A stretch of DNA of 64,000 bases. Origin: Sphingomonas kyeonggiensis (GTDB lineage Bacteria; Pseudomonadota; Alphaproteobacteria; Sphingomonadales; Sphingomonadaceae). Numbering within the stretch: the stretch's first letter is position 1; the number at the start of each line of letters is the position of its first letter. Below, piece by piece: positions 28,876 through 38,678 of this stretch. The notes under the pieces were generated by a model. It searched no databases. It saw only the letters and a program-made list of their open reading frames with translations, and was not told where the DNA came from. The stretch covers positions 248,001 to 312,000 of the forward strand of contig NZ_JACIEH010000003.1 of assembly GCF_014196745.1 (NCBI RefSeq), read 5' to 3'. The position numbers were made by a program, and so were the translations under genes.

Positions 28876-31287
28876 TCAGCCCCGCAGCGTGGCGCCGAGC
28901 TTCGCCGCGGCGGCGACCACCTTGTCGGCGACTGCCTTCAGCTCCTCGTCGGTGAAGCTCTTCTCGCCCGGCTGCAGCGTGATTTCGATGGCCAGGCTCT
29001 TCTGCCCCTCCGGCACGCCGGTGCCGGTGAACAGGTCGAACAGCCGTGCGTCGACGATGGTCGCCTTGTCCGCGCCCTTCACGGTGCGCACCAGGTCGCC
29101 CGCCGCCAGCGTGGCCGGCACCAGGAAGGCGAAGTCGCGCGTCACCGCCTGCAGCGCCGGCGGCGTATAGGCCGTACGCATGAAGCCCGTGCCGCCCCGC
29201 TTGGCGGGCATCGCATCGAGATAGAGCTCGACCGCGGCGACATCGCCGTCGAGGTCGAACGCCTTGAGCACGCTCGGGTGGACCATGCCGAACGCCGCCA
29301 GCACCGTCTTCGGCCCGAGCCGCAGCGTTGCCGACTGGCCCGGGTGCCAGACGTCGCCCGCCTCGCCCATCACCTGCAGGTTCGCCACCGGCGCGCCAGC
29401 GGCCTCGAGCAGCGCGATCGCCTCGGCCTTGGCGTCGAACGCGGTGAAGGGCTGCGCCTTGCCGCCCTGCCAGCCGCGCGGGCTCTTCGCCCCGCCGAGC
29501 AGCACGCTCAGCGTCGGGCGCTCGCCCTCGGCCAGATAGCGACGGCCCAGCTCGAACAGGCGCACCGAGGTCGCGCCGCGCTTCAGGTTGCGCTCCGCCG
29601 CCGCGAGCAGGCCCGGCAGCAGCGAAGGCCGCATGACCTTCATGTCCTCGCTGATCGGGTTGGCCAGCGTCCAGGCACCGCCGCCGAACGGCGCCGCCTC
29701 GGCTTCGGAGACGAAGCTCCAGGTCACCGCCTCGTTGAGACCGCGCGCGGCGGCGTTGCGGCGCAGCTTGCGCTCGATCTTCTGCTCGGGCGTCGCGGTC
29801 GGCTTGGCCACGCCGGGCACGCGCGACAGCGGCGTCGAGGGGACATTGTCGATGCCCTCGATGCGGATCACTTCCTCGACCAGGTCGGCCGGGCCGTCGA
29901 CATCGCGGCGCCAGCTCGGCGCGGTGACGCGCAGCGCGTCGAAGCCCTTGTCGAGGTCCACGGGATCGCCATTGCCGTCGAGCGGCTGGACGGTGAAGCC
30001 CAGGCTCTCGAGGATCTCGACCTGGCGCGCCGCCGGCACGGCGAGGCCGCCCAGCGTCTCGGCGAGCTTCGGGTCGTAGCCGGTGGTCACGCCCACCTTG
30101 GGCAGCGTGCCGGCGCGGGTCACTTCGCTCGGCTTGCCGCCACACAGCTCGATCACCAGCCGTGTCGCGATCGCGATGCCGTCTTCGAGGAATTCCGGAT
30201 CGACGCCGCGCTCGAAGCGCGAGCGGGCATCGCTGGTCAGCATCAGCTTCTGGCCGGCACGGGCAATATGGTCGGGATCGAAATAGGCGCATTCGATCAC
30301 GACGTCGGTGGTCGCCTCGGACACGCCGGTGTCCTCGCCGCCCATGATGCCGCCGATATCGTGCACGCCGTTGGCGTCGGCGATCACGGTGATCGTCTCG
30401 TCGAGCGTGTAGGTCTTCTCGTTGAGCGCCAGCACCTGCTCGCCGGCCTTCGCCTTGCGCACGGTCAGCGCGCCCGACAGCTTGGCCTTGTCATAGACGT
30501 GGAGCGGGCGGCCGAGATCGATCATCACATAGTTGGTGATGTCGACCAGCGCCGAGATCGGCCGCTGGCCGATCGCCTTGAGCCGGCGCTGCATCCATTC
30601 GGGCGACGCGCCATTGGTGACCCCCGAAACGGTCTGGCCGTAATAGGCCGGGCAGCCCTCGGGCGCCTCGATCTTCACCTCGGGACCCGCGCCCTCGCCC
30701 GCCACCGGATCGGCGGCAAGCGGCTTGAGCGTGCCGAGGCCGGCCGCGGCGAGGTCGCGCGCGATGCCGCGCACGCCCATGCAGTCCTGGCGGTTCGGGG
30801 TGATCGAGATGTCGAACACCGGATCGTTGAGGTCGGCATAATCGGCGAACGCCGTGCCGACCGGCGCATCGGCCGGCAGCTCGATGATGCCGTCATGATC
30901 GTCGCCCAGCTCGAGCTCGCGCGTCGAGCACATCATGCCGTTCGATTCGACGCCGCGCACCGCGGCGACCTTCAGCTGCATGCCATTGGCCGGCACCACC
31001 GCGCCCGGGGTGCCGAGCACGCCGACCAGCCCTGCCCTTGCATTGGGCGCGCCGCAGACCACGGTGAGCACCTGCTCGCCGGTATCGACGGTCAGCACTT
31101 GCAGCTTGTCCGCCTGGGGGTGGCGCTCGGCGGTCAGCACCTTGGCGACGCGGAAGCCGTTCAGCTTCTCGCCCGGATTCTCCACGCCTTCCACTTCGAG
31201 GCCGACACGGGTCAGCGCCTCCTCGATGTCGGTGACCGAGACGTTGGTGTCGAGATGCTCCTTGAGCCAGCTCAGGGTGAACTTCAT
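28876..31287 (-). CDS. pheT: Phenylalanyl-tRNA synthetase beta subunit
   Basis: 803 aa, usual length. N-terminal EMAP/tRNA-binding domain (MKFTLSWLKEHLDTNVSV), B3/B4 editing domain, B5, and the C-terminal FDX-ACB anticodon-binding domain. Charges tRNA-Phe with PheS as an alpha2beta2 enzyme. ATG overlaps the pheS stop by 4 nt. Confidence 0.98.
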   Translation of the reverse strand: MKFTLSWLKEHLDTNVSVTDIEEALTRVGLEVEGVENPGEKLNGFRVAKVLTAERHPQADKLQVLTVDTGEQVLTVVCGAPNARAGLVGVLGTPGAVVPANGMQLKVAAVRGVESNGMMCSTRELELGDDHDGIIELPADAPVGTAFADYADLNDPVFDISITPNRQDCMGVRGIARDLAAAGLGTLKPLAADPVAGEGAGPEVKIEAPEGCPAYYGQTVSGVTNGASPEWMQRRLKAIGQRPISALVDITNYVMIDLGRPLHVYDKAKLSGALTVRKAKAGEQVLALNEKTYTLDETITVIADANGVHDIGGIMGGEDTGVSEATTDVVIECAYFDPDHIARAGQKLMLTSDARSRFERGVDPEFLEDGIAIATRLVIELCGGKPSEVTRAGTLPKVGVTTGYDPKLAETLGGLAVPAARQVEILESLGFTVQPLDGNGDPVDLDKGFDALRVTAPSWRRDVDGPADLVEEVIRIEGIDNVPSTPLSRVPGVAKPTATPEQKIERKLRRNAAARGLNEAVTWSFVSEAEAAPFGGGAWTLANPISEDMKVMRPSLLPGLLAAAERNLKRGATSVRLFELGRRYLAEGERPTLSVLLGGAKSPRGWQGGKAQPFTAFDAKAEAIALLEAAGAPVANLQVMGEAGDVWHPGQSATLRLGPKTVLAAFGMVHPSVLKAFDLDGDVAAVELYLDAMPAKRGGTGFMRTAYTPPALQAVTRDFAFLVPATLAAGDLVRTVKGADKATIVDARLFDLFTGTGVPEGQKSLAIEITLQPGEKSFTDEELKAVADKVVAAAAKLGATLRG

Positions 31288-32384
31288 GCGCCCACTCCCC
31301 CGCTCAGCGTGGGAATGTCGAGCGCCGAGAAGCCGTAGTGCCTGAGCCAGCGCAGATCGCCGTCGAAGAAGGCGCGCAAGTCGTCCATCCCATATTTGAG
31401 CATCGCCAGCCGGTCGACCCCGGTGCCGAATGCAAAACCCTGCCATTCGTTCGGATCGAGGCCGCAGCTCTCGATCACCTTGCGGTGGACCATCCCGGAG
31501 CCGAGCACTTCCATCCAGCCGCCATTGTCGCTCTTGCGCGGATCGCCGCCGATCACGCGCTTGCCGTTCTGCCAGGTGAAGCCGACATCGACTTCGGCCG
31601 AAGGCTCGGTGAACGGGAAATAGCTCGGGCGCAGGCGCAGCACGATGTCGTCGCGCTCGAAGAACGCCTTGAGGAAGGTCTCCAGCGTCCACTTCAGGTG
31701 GCCGAGCGTGATCCCCTTGTCGATCACCAGACCTTCGATCTGGTGGAACATCGGCGTGTGCGTCGCATCGCTGTCCGAGCGATAGACGCGGCCCGGCGCG
31801 ATGATCCGGATCGGCGGCTTGTCCTGCACCATGGTGCGGATCTGCACAGGCGAAGTATGGGTGCGCAGCAGATACTTCTGGCTGCCGTCCTCCTCGCGCG
31901 GGAAATAGAAGGTGTCGTGCATCGCCCGGGCCGGATGGGTCTCGGGGATGTTGAGCGCGGTGAAATTGTGCCAATCGTCCTCGATCTCGGGACCGGTGGC
32001 GACTGCGAAGCCGAGATCGGCGAAGATCTCCGCCAGCTCGTCCATCACCTGGCTGACCGGATGCACGCTGCCCGCGGGCACGCCATCGACCGGCAGGGTC
32101 ATGTCGATCGTCTCGCTGGCGAGCCGCGCGTCGAGCGCCGCCTTCTCCAGCCCGGCCTTGCGGGCGGCCAGCGCCTCGGTCACCGCCTCACGCAGCGCGT
32201 GGATGCGCGGCCCCTCGACCTGGCGCGCCTCGGGGCTCATCCCGCCCAGCGTCTTGAGCAGGCCCGTCACCACGCCCTGCTTGCCGAGCGCCTGCACGCG
32301 CACCGCTTCCACGGCGTCGAGCCCCGCGGCTGCCTCGATGGAGCCGAGCAGGTCGGTTCGCAGCTGATCCAGATCGGTCGTCAT
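31284..32384 (-). CDS. pheS: Phenylalanyl-tRNA synthetase alpha subunit
   Basis: 366 aa, catalytic subunit. Class II aaRS motifs: HPVSQVMDELAEIFADLGF (motif 1), RTHTSPVQIRTM and FHQIEGLVID (motif 2), GVDRLAMLKYG (motif 3). An N-terminal coiled coil is present. ATG 32384 preferred over a TTG one codon upstream. Preceded by a terminator after rplT, so probably has its own promoter or an attenuated one. Confidence 0.98.
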   Translation of the reverse strand: MTTDLDQLRTDLLGSIEAAAGLDAVEAVRVQALGKQGVVTGLLKTLGGMSPEARQVEGPRIHALREAVTEALAARKAGLEKAALDARLASETIDMTLPVDGVPAGSVHPVSQVMDELAEIFADLGFAVATGPEIEDDWHNFTALNIPETHPARAMHDTFYFPREEDGSQKYLLRTHTSPVQIRTMVQDKPPIRIIAPGRVYRSDSDATHTPMFHQIEGLVIDKGITLGHLKWTLETFLKAFFERDDIVLRLRPSYFPFTEPSAEVDVGFTWQNGKRVIGGDPRKSDNGGWMEVLGSGMVHRKVIESCGLDPNEWQGFAFGTGVDRLAMLKYGMDDLRAFFDGDLRWLRHYGFSALDIPTLSGGVGA

Positions 32385-32430
32385 CAAATCCTCATTTCGT
32401 CGAGGGAGCCTCTAGCGGTGACGGCGCCAA

Positions 32431-32464
32431 AGAAAAAGGGCGCCGGTGTTGCCACCGACGCCCC
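32431..32464 (-). terminator. Rho-independent terminator between rplT and pheS
   Basis: On the minus strand, GGGCGTCGGTG-GCAA-CACCGGCGCCC (one G-T pair) is an 11-bp stem capped by a GNRA tetraloop and followed by TTTTTCTTT. It lies 25 nt after rplT and 47 nt before pheS, so it ends the rpmI-rplT transcript and may attenuate read-through into pheST. Confidence 0.85.
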
Positions 32465-32488
32465 ATTTTCTTCTACGCGTCAGGTCGC

Positions 32489-32854
32489 TCAGGCGGCCTG
32501 GGGCAGAGCCGCCTTCGCCTGCGCGACGATGGCGGTAAAGGCTTCGCCTTCGTTCATCGCGATATCGGCCAGGACCTTGCGGTCCAGCTCGATGCCGGCG
32601 AGCTTCAGCCCGTGCATGAACTGCGAATAGGTCAGGCCCTCGGCGCGGACACCGGCGTTGATGCGCTGGATCCACAGACCACGGAAGGTCCGCTTCTTAA
32701 CCTTACGGTCGCGATACGCGTACTGGCCGGCCTTTTCGACGGCCTGACGGGCGATGCGGATCGTGTTCTTGCGACGACCGCGATAGCCCTTTGCCTGCTC
32801 AAGAATGTTCTTGTGCTTGGCCTTGGTGGTTACACCACGCTTAACTCGTGCCAT
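32489..32854 (-). CDS. rplT: 50S ribosomal protein L20
   Basis: 121 aa, MARVKRGVTTKAKHKNILEQ then the basic helical stretch GYRGRRKNTIRIARQAVEKA; binds 23S rRNA early in 50S assembly. Complete. 14 bp after rpmI on the same strand. infC is not next to the pair, unlike in enterobacteria. Confidence 0.99.
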   Translation of the reverse strand: MARVKRGVTTKAKHKNILEQAKGYRGRRKNTIRIARQAVEKAGQYAYRDRKVKKRTFRGLWIQRINAGVRAEGLTYSQFMHGLKLAGIELDRKVLADIAMNEGEAFTAIVAQAKAALPQAA

Positions 32855-32868
32855 TTTCTAGGCCCTCC

Positions 32869-33072
32869 TTACTTCAGGCCGTACGGCGCCCACGCGATAA
32901 CGCGGGCGGTATCGGCGTCGGCGAGCACGGAGGTGCCGCGGTTCTGGCGGATGTACTTCGCGTTGTGCGAAATCAGGCGGTGGCGCTTGCCGGCGACTCC
33001 GTGCTTCACCTTGCCAGTGGCGGTGAGCTTGAAGCGCTTCTTGACGCCGCTCTTCGTCTTGAGCTTGGGCAT
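32869..33072 (-). CDS. rpmI: 50S ribosomal protein L35
   Basis: 67 aa, MPKLKTKSGVKKRFKLTATG then GKRHRLISHN. Complete. First gene of the rpmI-rplT pair; the 163-bp divergent gap before the AsmA gene should hold its promoter. Confidence 0.98.
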   Translation of the reverse strand: MPKLKTKSGVKKRFKLTATGKVKHGVAGKRHRLISHNAKYIRQNRGTSVLADADTARVIAWAPYGLK

Positions 33073-33235
33073 TTTCGTCTCCTTATAGTTCGACGATTGC
33101 GGACACGCGCGGCAGCCCATTCAGCCGGCGCATCCCTACGATCGCGGAAAGCGGGGCCCCTAGCCCAAACGCCGCTGCAGCGCAACCTGAGTCTCGGGAG
33201 ACCGCTCCGGCAAGCGGAGGAGGAAAGGGAACTCC

Positions 33236-35368
33236 ATGGTGTTGCGGGGCTTTTTCTACCGCATGGCCGATCGCGACACGCCCATAAAAGCCGCCGATAC
33301 GGCCTCCGCTGGCGCCCCGGCCAGGCCGATTCGCGCGCTCGGCACGCCGCTCGCCGGCGTCATCGCGGTCATCGCCACGTTCCTCGGCCTGCTCGTCCTC
33401 GCCTGGACGATCCTGTTCGTCACCAAGGGCCGCTTCCTCAAGCACAGTTTCGAGCGCATCGTCGCGGGCCAGACCCACCGCGAAGTGAAGGTCGCCGGCG
33501 ACTTCCAGCTCTATCTCGATCCCTTCAACGTGAAGTTCGTCGCCGAACGGATGACGATCGCCAACCCGGCATGGGCCGGCAAGGGCAATTTCTTCGAGGC
33601 CCGGCGCATCGATTCGCGCATCTCCACCTGGTCGCTGATCACCGGCAATCGCCGGATCAACTGGCTGAGCCTGGAGAATGGTCAGGTCGACCTGCAATGG
33701 GACAAGGCCGGCAAGCGCAACACATGGACCTTCAGCGAGGAAAAGGGCGAGCCACTCGACCTGCCCGCCATCCGCCGCGCGCTGCTCCAGGGCACGCTGA
33801 TCCGCTATGCTGATCCGCGGATGCAGATCGAGGCCACCATCCGCGTCCACACCGTCGAGGCCAAGGATACCCAGTTCGCCTCGACCATCTCGTTCGACGG
33901 CAGCGGCACGGCGCGTGGCACCCGCTTCGTCCTGGACGGCGCGCTGCTCACCCCCAATGCCACCGTCTCGGGCGGCAGGAACCAGCTCGAGCTCCATGCC
34001 GAGGGCGTGCGCACCCAGCTGGATGTTGCGGGCACCCTGCCCGGCGCCACCGAGATCGAGGGCGCCGATCTGCACATGGACGTGCGCGGCCAGAACCTGG
34101 CGGACATCTTCATGCTCGCCGGCATCGCCGTGCCCGATACGCGCACCTATCGCCTCACCTCGGCGCTGACCAAGCAGGGCGACGAGTGGCGCTTCACCGG
34201 GCTCAAGGGCCGATTCGGCGATTCGGACATTGCCGGCAAGATGACCGTGAAGATGACGCGCCCGCGCATGCTGCTCACCGCGCAGCTCGCCACCGACACG
34301 CTCGATATCGTCGATGCCGGCCCGTTCATCGGCTATAATCCCAACACGCTGGCGGCAAAGGGCGCTGCCGGTGCGATCACCCAGGTCTCCGGCACGCCGC
34401 GCATCCTGCCCGACGCGAAGCTGCGCGTGGAGGCGCTGCGCAACTTCGACGCCAAGGTCCATTGGACGGTGCGCGACGTGCGGGCGCCGAGCTTCCCGGT
34501 CTCGAACATCGAGCTGGGTCTCGACCTCGACAACATGCTGCTCAGGCTCAGCCCGTTCAACTTCAGCATGGCGCGCGGCACGGTCAGCTCGGACATCACG
34601 ATCGATGCGCGTAAGCAGCCGGTCTTCACCGACTACGACGTGCGCCTCTCGCCCACCCCGATGGGAACGCTGCTGGCGGGTTTCGGCGTCGAGCAGAGCG
34701 GCACCAGCGGCACGATCAAGGCGCGGGTGAAGATGACCGGCGCGGGTGACAGTGTGCGCGAATCGCTCGCCAATTCGAACGGTCGCATCGCGGTGATCCT
34801 GCCGCGCGGCAGCATGTGGACGCGCAACATCCAGCTGTCGGAGATCGATATCGGCACCTTCGTCCAGAAGATGTTCGAGAAGAAGCTCAAGGAGCCGGTG
34901 CAGATCAATTGCGGGCTGATCGGCTTCACGGTGCGGGACGGCATCGCCGCGGCGGACCCGATCCTGATCGACACCCAGAAGAACGTCGTGCTCGGCCGCG
35001 GCGGGTTCAGCTTCCGCAACGAGAGCATCGATCTCGCCATCCGCGCCGACGGCAAGAAGTTCAGCCTGTTCTCCGGCCAGTCGCCGGTCGGCCTGAACGG
35101 CTATTTCGCCCGGCCGGGCCTGGACGTGATCTCGCCCGAGCTGGTCGCGCGCGCCGGCGTGGGGCTTGGCCTGGGCGTATTCGCCAGCCCGTTCGCCGCG
35201 ATCATCGCATTCGTCGATGTCGGCGATGCCAAGGCCGCGGATTGCGGCCCGGTCCTCGAGGGTGCCCGCGCCGTCGCCCAGCGCACCAGCAAGGGCAAGC
35301 CGCGCGACGATGTCGGTCGCGGCACCACCGCCAAGTCGGGGAGCGGCAAGCGCGCGAAGAGGGATTGA
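33236..35368 (+). CDS. AsmA family protein
   Basis: A 710-aa inner-membrane protein with one N-terminal helix (about residues 38-62) and a large periplasmic part. AsmA-like N-terminal domain (HREVKVAGDFQLYLDPFNVKF) and C-terminal AsmA domain are seen. Family members are proposed to move phospholipids to the outer membrane. A strong SD (GGAGGAAAGGGAA) precedes the ATG. A nine-codon-later ATG (MADRD) is an alternative. Confidence 0.88.
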   Translation: MVLRGFFYRMADRDTPIKAADTASAGAPARPIRALGTPLAGVIAVIATFLGLLVLAWTILFVTKGRFLKHSFERIVAGQTHREVKVAGDFQLYLDPFNVKFVAERMTIANPAWAGKGNFFEARRIDSRISTWSLITGNRRINWLSLENGQVDLQWDKAGKRNTWTFSEEKGEPLDLPAIRRALLQGTLIRYADPRMQIEATIRVHTVEAKDTQFASTISFDGSGTARGTRFVLDGALLTPNATVSGGRNQLELHAEGVRTQLDVAGTLPGATEIEGADLHMDVRGQNLADIFMLAGIAVPDTRTYRLTSALTKQGDEWRFTGLKGRFGDSDIAGKMTVKMTRPRMLLTAQLATDTLDIVDAGPFIGYNPNTLAAKGAAGAITQVSGTPRILPDAKLRVEALRNFDAKVHWTVRDVRAPSFPVSNIELGLDLDNMLLRLSPFNFSMARGTVSSDITIDARKQPVFTDYDVRLSPTPMGTLLAGFGVEQSGTSGTIKARVKMTGAGDSVRESLANSNGRIAVILPRGSMWTRNIQLSEIDIGTFVQKMFEKKLKEPVQINCGLIGFTVRDGIAAADPILIDTQKNVVLGRGGFSFRNESIDLAIRADGKKFSLFSGQSPVGLNGYFARPGLDVISPELVARAGVGLGLGVFASPFAAIIAFVDVGDAKAADCGPVLEGARAVAQRTSKGKPRDDVGRGTTAKSGSGKRAKRD

Positions 35369-35447
35369 GTCCTTCGCGTGCGGGCCCGCTGTCCGCAGCC
35401 GGCGAACCCGCCTAGATTCGCGACAACCGACTCGAAGGAGCAGGAAC

Positions 35448-35855
35448 ATGGCCGGACAGGAAGGACCCAAGGGTGGCGTCACCGCGCATCTCACCGTGCG
35501 CGAGGGCAAGGCGGGCGAGGCGATCGCCTTCTACAAGGCAGCCTTTGCCGCCGAGGAGCTTGCGCGCCACCTCGCCGAGGACGGCAAGCGGCTGATGCAT
35601 GCGCACCTGCTGGTCAATGGCGGCCATCTGATGCTCAACGACGATTTCCCCGAATGGACCGGCGGCATTGCTCCGCCTGCGGGCGTGACGCTTCATCTCC
35701 AGGTCGACGATCCCGATGCCTGGTGGCAGCGCGCGCTCGATGCCGGAGCCGTCGTCCGCCTGCCGCTCGACAACCAGTTCTGGGGCGATCGCTACGGCCA
35801 GGTCGACGATCCCTATGGCTTCACCTGGTCGATCGGCGCGCCGGTAAAGGAATAG
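35448..35855 (+). CDS. VOC (glyoxalase/PhnB-like) family protein
   Basis: A 135-aa VOC-fold protein with two beta-alpha-beta-beta-beta modules: TAHLTVREGKAGEAIAFYKA and VTLHLQVDDPDAWWQRALDA, ending WGDRYGQVDDPYGFTWSIG. The PhnB-like subgroup matches. Metal ligands are not certain. Own SD (AAGGAGCAGGAA). Confidence 0.88.
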   Translation: MAGQEGPKGGVTAHLTVREGKAGEAIAFYKAAFAAEELARHLAEDGKRLMHAHLLVNGGHLMLNDDFPEWTGGIAPPAGVTLHLQVDDPDAWWQRALDAGAVVRLPLDNQFWGDRYGQVDDPYGFTWSIGAPVKE

Positions 35856-36036
35856 GCCCCCCGGCCTCTTCTCGGCCAGGGGATCCGATCCTTGCAATGT
35901 AGGATTTCGCCTGCTCCATACTGGCGGATGCAGGCCATTGCTTCCTTCCCCGTCGATCGCACCCGCGCCGGGAACCCGTGCGGAGGGGAAGAACCGGGGC
36001 CCCGTAGTATAAACTTAGTAAACTTCCGCGCCGTGC

Positions 36037-36846
36037 TCAGTGCCCGTGGTCATGGCCCTGCCCATGGCCGCCGCGGCAGGCCAGCGCCTCGAGGATGTCG
36101 TCGATTCGCGCCGGGTCGCCGGCCGCGATCACTTCGCCGTTGCTGCCGGCGTGCAGCGGATCGCCCTGCCAGTCGCACATCCGCCCGCCTGCGCCCTCGA
36201 CGATCGGTACCAGCGCGGCGAAGTCGTGGAGCTTGAGTCCGGCCTCGACCACCACGTCGAGCCAGCCGCTCGCCACGCAGCCATAATTGTAGCAGTCGCC
36301 GCCCAGCACCACGCTCATCACCGAAGCGTCGAGATGCTCGAAGGCATGGAGCTGGTCGTCGCCGAACAGCGCCGGGCTGGTGGTGGCGAGGACCGCCTGG
36401 TTGAGCTCGCGGCAGCGGCGCGTCTCGGCGGGCTTGCCGTTGAACAGGGTCGGCCGGCCGGCAACGCCCAGCCAGCGCTCCTTGGTCACGGGTTGGTCGA
36501 TGATGCCGAGCAGCGGCCAGCCTTCCTCGACCAGTGCGATCAGCGTGCCGAAGATCGGGCGGCCGGCGATGAAGGCGCGGGTGCCGTCAATCGGGTCGAG
36601 CACCCAGATACGCCCGCTCGTGCCTTCGCGCACGCCGAACTCCTCGCCCTGGATGCCGTCCATCGGCCGCTCGGCGATGATCAGCTTGCGCATCGCCTCT
36701 TCGGCGGCGCGGTCGGCGAGCGTGACCGGGGACTGGTCCTCCTTGGCCTCGAGCCCATGCTCCGAGCGGAAATAGGGAAGGATCGCGGCGCCTGCCGCAT
36801 CGGCAAGGCGTTCGGCGAGGGCGATGTCTGCGGCGGTTACTGGCAT
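36037..36846 (-). CDS. Inositol monophosphatase-family phosphatase (HisN-type) with His-rich tail
   Basis: A 269-aa Mg-dependent phosphatase. Metal site GEEFG then DPIDGTRAF, as in histidinol-phosphatase HisN and related SuhB/CysQ enzymes. The exact substrate (histidinol phosphate is most likely) is not proven. The C-terminus ends in GGHGQGHDHGH, four His in eleven residues, an odd metal-binding-like tail. Confidence 0.85.
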   Translation of the reverse strand: MPVTAADIALAERLADAAGAAILPYFRSEHGLEAKEDQSPVTLADRAAEEAMRKLIIAERPMDGIQGEEFGVREGTSGRIWVLDPIDGTRAFIAGRPIFGTLIALVEEGWPLLGIIDQPVTKERWLGVAGRPTLFNGKPAETRRCRELNQAVLATTSPALFGDDQLHAFEHLDASVMSVVLGGDCYNYGCVASGWLDVVVEAGLKLHDFAALVPIVEGAGGRMCDWQGDPLHAGSNGEVIAAGDPARIDDILEALACRGGHGQGHDHGH

Positions 36847-36912
36847 GGTGCCTGCCCTAGACTTCAGATTCTGACTCGCCAAGGTCACAAACCCCTGCCA
36901 CTCCACGCGCCA

Positions 36913-37983
36913 ATGTCCACGCGCCGCCTGCTGATCCCTGCCGCGCTGCTCGCCGCCACGCCCGCTGCGGCGCAGAGCCTGCGCGCCGTCCCCGCCCAAC
37001 CCGCCTCCGAGACCGAGGCGCTGCGCGGCGTGGAGGTGTTCCTGGTCAACGAGGGTGAGGTGCCGGTCACCGATGCCGGTCCGCGCCAGATCGAGATCAC
37101 CGCGGTCGATGGGACCCGGCTGGTGCTGGAGCGTGCGCCCGGGCCCCTGCCCACCGTCGCCCCGCACGGCTTCGCCAAGGCGCGCTACGTGCCGGTCAGC
37201 GTCGCCGGTCGCGCCGTGCCGCCGTCCGAGCAGCATGCCGCCGCCGCCGATATCCCCGAGGGCGAGACGGTGGTGCAGAGCTCGACCGGCAGCTCGGCCG
37301 CCTTCGCCGACCGGTTCGAAGCGCACGAGCCGATCTATGGCGCGTTCGGATTGAAGGATGCCGGTGGCAAGCTGCAGGTGAGCTTCGCCTTCCGCCCGTT
37401 CGCCGAGAAGGCGCCGCTCAAGCTCGGCAACCTCCGCTTCGCCTATACCCAGACGATGTTCTGGGCTTTGAACCAGCCCTCGGGCCCGTTCCGCTCGACC
37501 AATTACAGCCCCGAAATCTATGCCGATATCCCGTTCGACGAGACCACCAAGGTCGCGCTCGGCTATCGTCATGATTCGAACGGGCGCGGCGAACTCGATT
37601 CGGTGGACCTCAACCGGGTCTATCTGCGCGCCGAGAAGACGTTCGACCTCGGCGGCGACTGGCATGTCGATATCGCGCCCCAGGCCTGGTTCTATGTCGG
37701 CCGGCTCGGCACCGCGCCCGATGTGAAGGACTATTTCGGCTATACCAGCCTCACCGCGGCGATCGGCCAGCGCGACGGGCTCAAGCTGTCGCTCACCGGC
37801 CGCGGCAATTTCGATACGGGCAAGGGCGCGGCGGAATTGTTCGTCTCCTACCCCCTCGCGCGGATTGCCAAGGGTGTGGGCTTCTATATCTTCGGCCAGG
37901 CCTTCACCGGCTATGGCGAGGCACTGGACGACTATCGCAAGAACGACACCCATGCCCGGATCGGCATCGCACTGACGCGATAG
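36913..37983 (+). CDS. pldA: Outer-membrane phospholipase A
   Basis: A 356-aa OMPLA-type beta-barrel with a signal peptide (LLIPAALLAATPAAAQ). The catalytic motif HDSNGRG gives His220 and Ser222, and the following VDLNRVYLRAEK fits the third catalytic Asn region. It hydrolyses phospholipids that reach the outer leaflet. The N-terminal ~120 residues form a non-barrel domain, longer than in E. coli PldA. Divergent from the IMPase gene (66-bp gap). Confidence 0.88.
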   Translation: MSTRRLLIPAALLAATPAAAQSLRAVPAQPASETEALRGVEVFLVNEGEVPVTDAGPRQIEITAVDGTRLVLERAPGPLPTVAPHGFAKARYVPVSVAGRAVPPSEQHAAAADIPEGETVVQSSTGSSAAFADRFEAHEPIYGAFGLKDAGGKLQVSFAFRPFAEKAPLKLGNLRFAYTQTMFWALNQPSGPFRSTNYSPEIYADIPFDETTKVALGYRHDSNGRGELDSVDLNRVYLRAEKTFDLGGDWHVDIAPQAWFYVGRLGTAPDVKDYFGYTSLTAAIGQRDGLKLSLTGRGNFDTGKGAAELFVSYPLARIAKGVGFYIFGQAFTGYGEALDDYRKNDTHARIGIALTR

Positions 37984-38012
37984 GCCGGGTAGAGGATTCA
38001 AGGAGGATCGCC

Positions 38013-38561
38013 ATGCGCAAACTGCTGATCGCCACCGCCGCTGTTCTGTCGCTCGCCGTGCCGGCCACCGCCGCGCTCAACACCGGCCAGGTCGCCCCCG
38101 ATTTCACCGCGCCGGGCGCGATGGCGGGCAAGCCGTTCACGGTGAACCTCAAGGCCGCGCTCAAGAAGGGCCCGGTCGTCCTCTATTTCTTCCCCGCCGC
38201 CTTCACCGAGGGCTGCAATGCGGAGGCCCATGCGTTCGCCGAGGCGCTGCCCGATTTCCAGAAGGCCGGCGCCAGCGTGATCGGCATGACCGCGGGCAAT
38301 ATCGACAAGCTCGAAGCCTTCTCGGCCGAGAAGTGCGCGGGCAAGTTCGCCGTCGCCGCCGCCAGCCCCGAGATCGTCAAGGGCTATGACGTGCAGCTGA
38401 CCAAGCCGGACGGCACCGCCACCAAGATCACCAGCCGGACCTCCTATGTGATCGCGCCGAACGGCAAGATCATCTTCGCCCATTCGGACATGAGCCCGGC
38501 GGGCCATATCCGGCTCTCGCTCGAGGCGGTGCAGAAGTACAAGGCTGCCCACAAGCACTGA
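38013..38561 (+). CDS. Exported AhpC/TSA-type peroxiredoxin
   Basis: A 182-aa peroxiredoxin with a signal peptide (LLIATAAVLSLAVPATA), so periplasmic. Peroxidatic Cys68 in FTEGCNAEA, with Cys108 as a possible resolving residue. Removes peroxides; a thiol partner is not in view. 29 bp after pldA in the same direction. Confidence 0.88.
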   Translation: MRKLLIATAAVLSLAVPATAALNTGQVAPDFTAPGAMAGKPFTVNLKAALKKGPVVLYFFPAAFTEGCNAEAHAFAEALPDFQKAGASVIGMTAGNIDKLEAFSAEKCAGKFAVAAASPEIVKGYDVQLTKPDGTATKITSRTSYVIAPNGKIIFAHSDMSPAGHIRLSLEAVQKYKAAHKH

Positions 38562-38678
38562 TATTTTCAGAACTCCGCAGGCTTTGCTCACCGGATGTTA
38601 GCAGTTGCGCCCTAATTTGCCCGGCGAGACGGTGTTGAGGGACATCGTCTGGCCAATTTGGGTGAGGCAGTGAAGCAG

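Noticed and set aside
35892..36236. 114-codon plus-strand frame near the IMPase 3' end
   Set aside because: Mostly antisense to the phosphatase gene, no SD and low-complexity Arg/Ser-rich end.
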